From an uncultured Christensenellaceae bacterium (lineage in GTDB: Bacteria > Bacillota > Clostridia > Christensenellales > UBA3700), in contig CALWKW010000007.1 in the NCBI GenBank assembly GCA_944381365.1, forward strand, positions 21,844-85,843: a stretch of DNA of 64,000 nucleotides. The letters are read 5' to 3'. The translations under genes and the position numbers were made by a program. The notes beneath the pieces are model-generated. The model ran no database searches. It saw nothing but the letters and a program-made list of their open reading frames with translations, and had not been told where the DNA came from. This document shows, in pieces, positions 63,936 through 64,000 of this stretch (positions are counted from its first letter, which is position 1; every line of letters starts with the position of its first letter).

Positions 63936-64000
63936 ATGAAAAACAACAGAAAAGGTTATGAAGTATTTGAGGAAATAATCTCTCCCGACAATGTTATGCG
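63936..64000 (+). CDS. Start of an unknown gene (runs off window)
   Basis: GGAGGT 7-8 bases before the ATG. Only 21 residues are visible: MKNNRKGYEVFEEIISPDNV and one more M. The pattern YEVFEEIISPDNVM loosely recalls the first residues of some reverse transcriptases (xLYExIxSxxNL), which would fit an accessory island, but this is too short to decide. Confidence 0.6.
   Translation, partial: MKNNRKGYEVFEEIISPDNVM

Noticed and set aside
57655..64000. Prophage or integrative element with integrase
   Set aside because: No integrase, no phage structural gene and no repeated tmRNA 3' end are visible within the window; only an accessory island can be claimed.

Overview
The window is an AT-rich, low-GC Gram-positive chromosome segment, most likely from an uncultured, spore-forming, plant- or host-glycan-using member of the Clostridia. 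Evidence for this is the Bacillus/Clostridium-type origin gene set (dnaA, dnaN, recF, gyrB, gyrA, parB, rsmG, mnmG, mnmE, jag, yidC, yidD, rnpA, rpmH), the sporulation genes spoVT, yabP and yabQ plus a possible bofA, and the GH2, GH31 and GH18 glycosidases. Genus or species cannot be named from sequence reading alone.

Layout. 1-9.4 kb is almost all minus strand: the 5' part of a GH2 beta-galactosidase, trmL, then a cluster spoVT-yabM-yabN-dus that resembles the B. subtilis spoVT-yabM-yabN order, a leucine-rich-repeat protein with a small partner, an intergenic cluster of three perfect DnaA boxes (8.88-9.0 kb) and a BofA-like membrane protein. 9.5-14.3 kb is plus strand: a composite repeat, a condensation-type acyltransferase with a zinc-ribbon membrane partner, a ROK sugar kinase, and a GNAT-type toxin-antitoxin pair. 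14.4-29.2 kb holds gyrA/gyrB/recF (minus), dnaA and dnaN (plus) with a DnaA-box cluster between them, then a DUF6897-like membrane protein, parB, rsmG and mnmG (minus) and mnmE (plus). 29.2-33.5 kb holds a decayed NUDIX gene, jag, yidC, yidD, rnpA and rpmH.

33.5-38.6 kb is an unusually long, nearly gene-free stretch just upstream of rpmH with a group of parS-like sites and one perfect DnaA box. Coding strand changes from mostly minus to mostly plus across it, so it is a candidate centromere/ancestral origin region. It also holds a 48-residue zinc-finger mini-protein. 38.6-40 kb carries yabQ/yabP and a tRNA-Leu(CAG).

40-57.7 kb is mostly metabolic and transport: AraC regulator with divergent MFS permease, an AT-rich gene of unknown function, a structured RNA leader in front of pnuC, a broken beta-helix glycosidase, GH31, glutamate dehydrogenase, a lipoprotein, an AGCS amino-acid symporter, a GH18 lipoprotein, a MATE exporter, a flavodoxin and tmRNA. 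Downstream of ssrA (57.7-64 kb) lies an AT-rich accessory island with a translationally coupled two-gene cassette. Its large protein is a 1482-residue Cap4-like nuclease fused to a STAND/NACHT-type ATPase and a long helical C-terminus, resembling Avs-type anti-phage proteins.

Other themes are three families of short intergenic repeats, several placed 2-4 bases after housekeeping stop codons, and a recurring promoter geometry in which recF, dnaA and mnmE appear to be transcribed as leaderless mRNAs.
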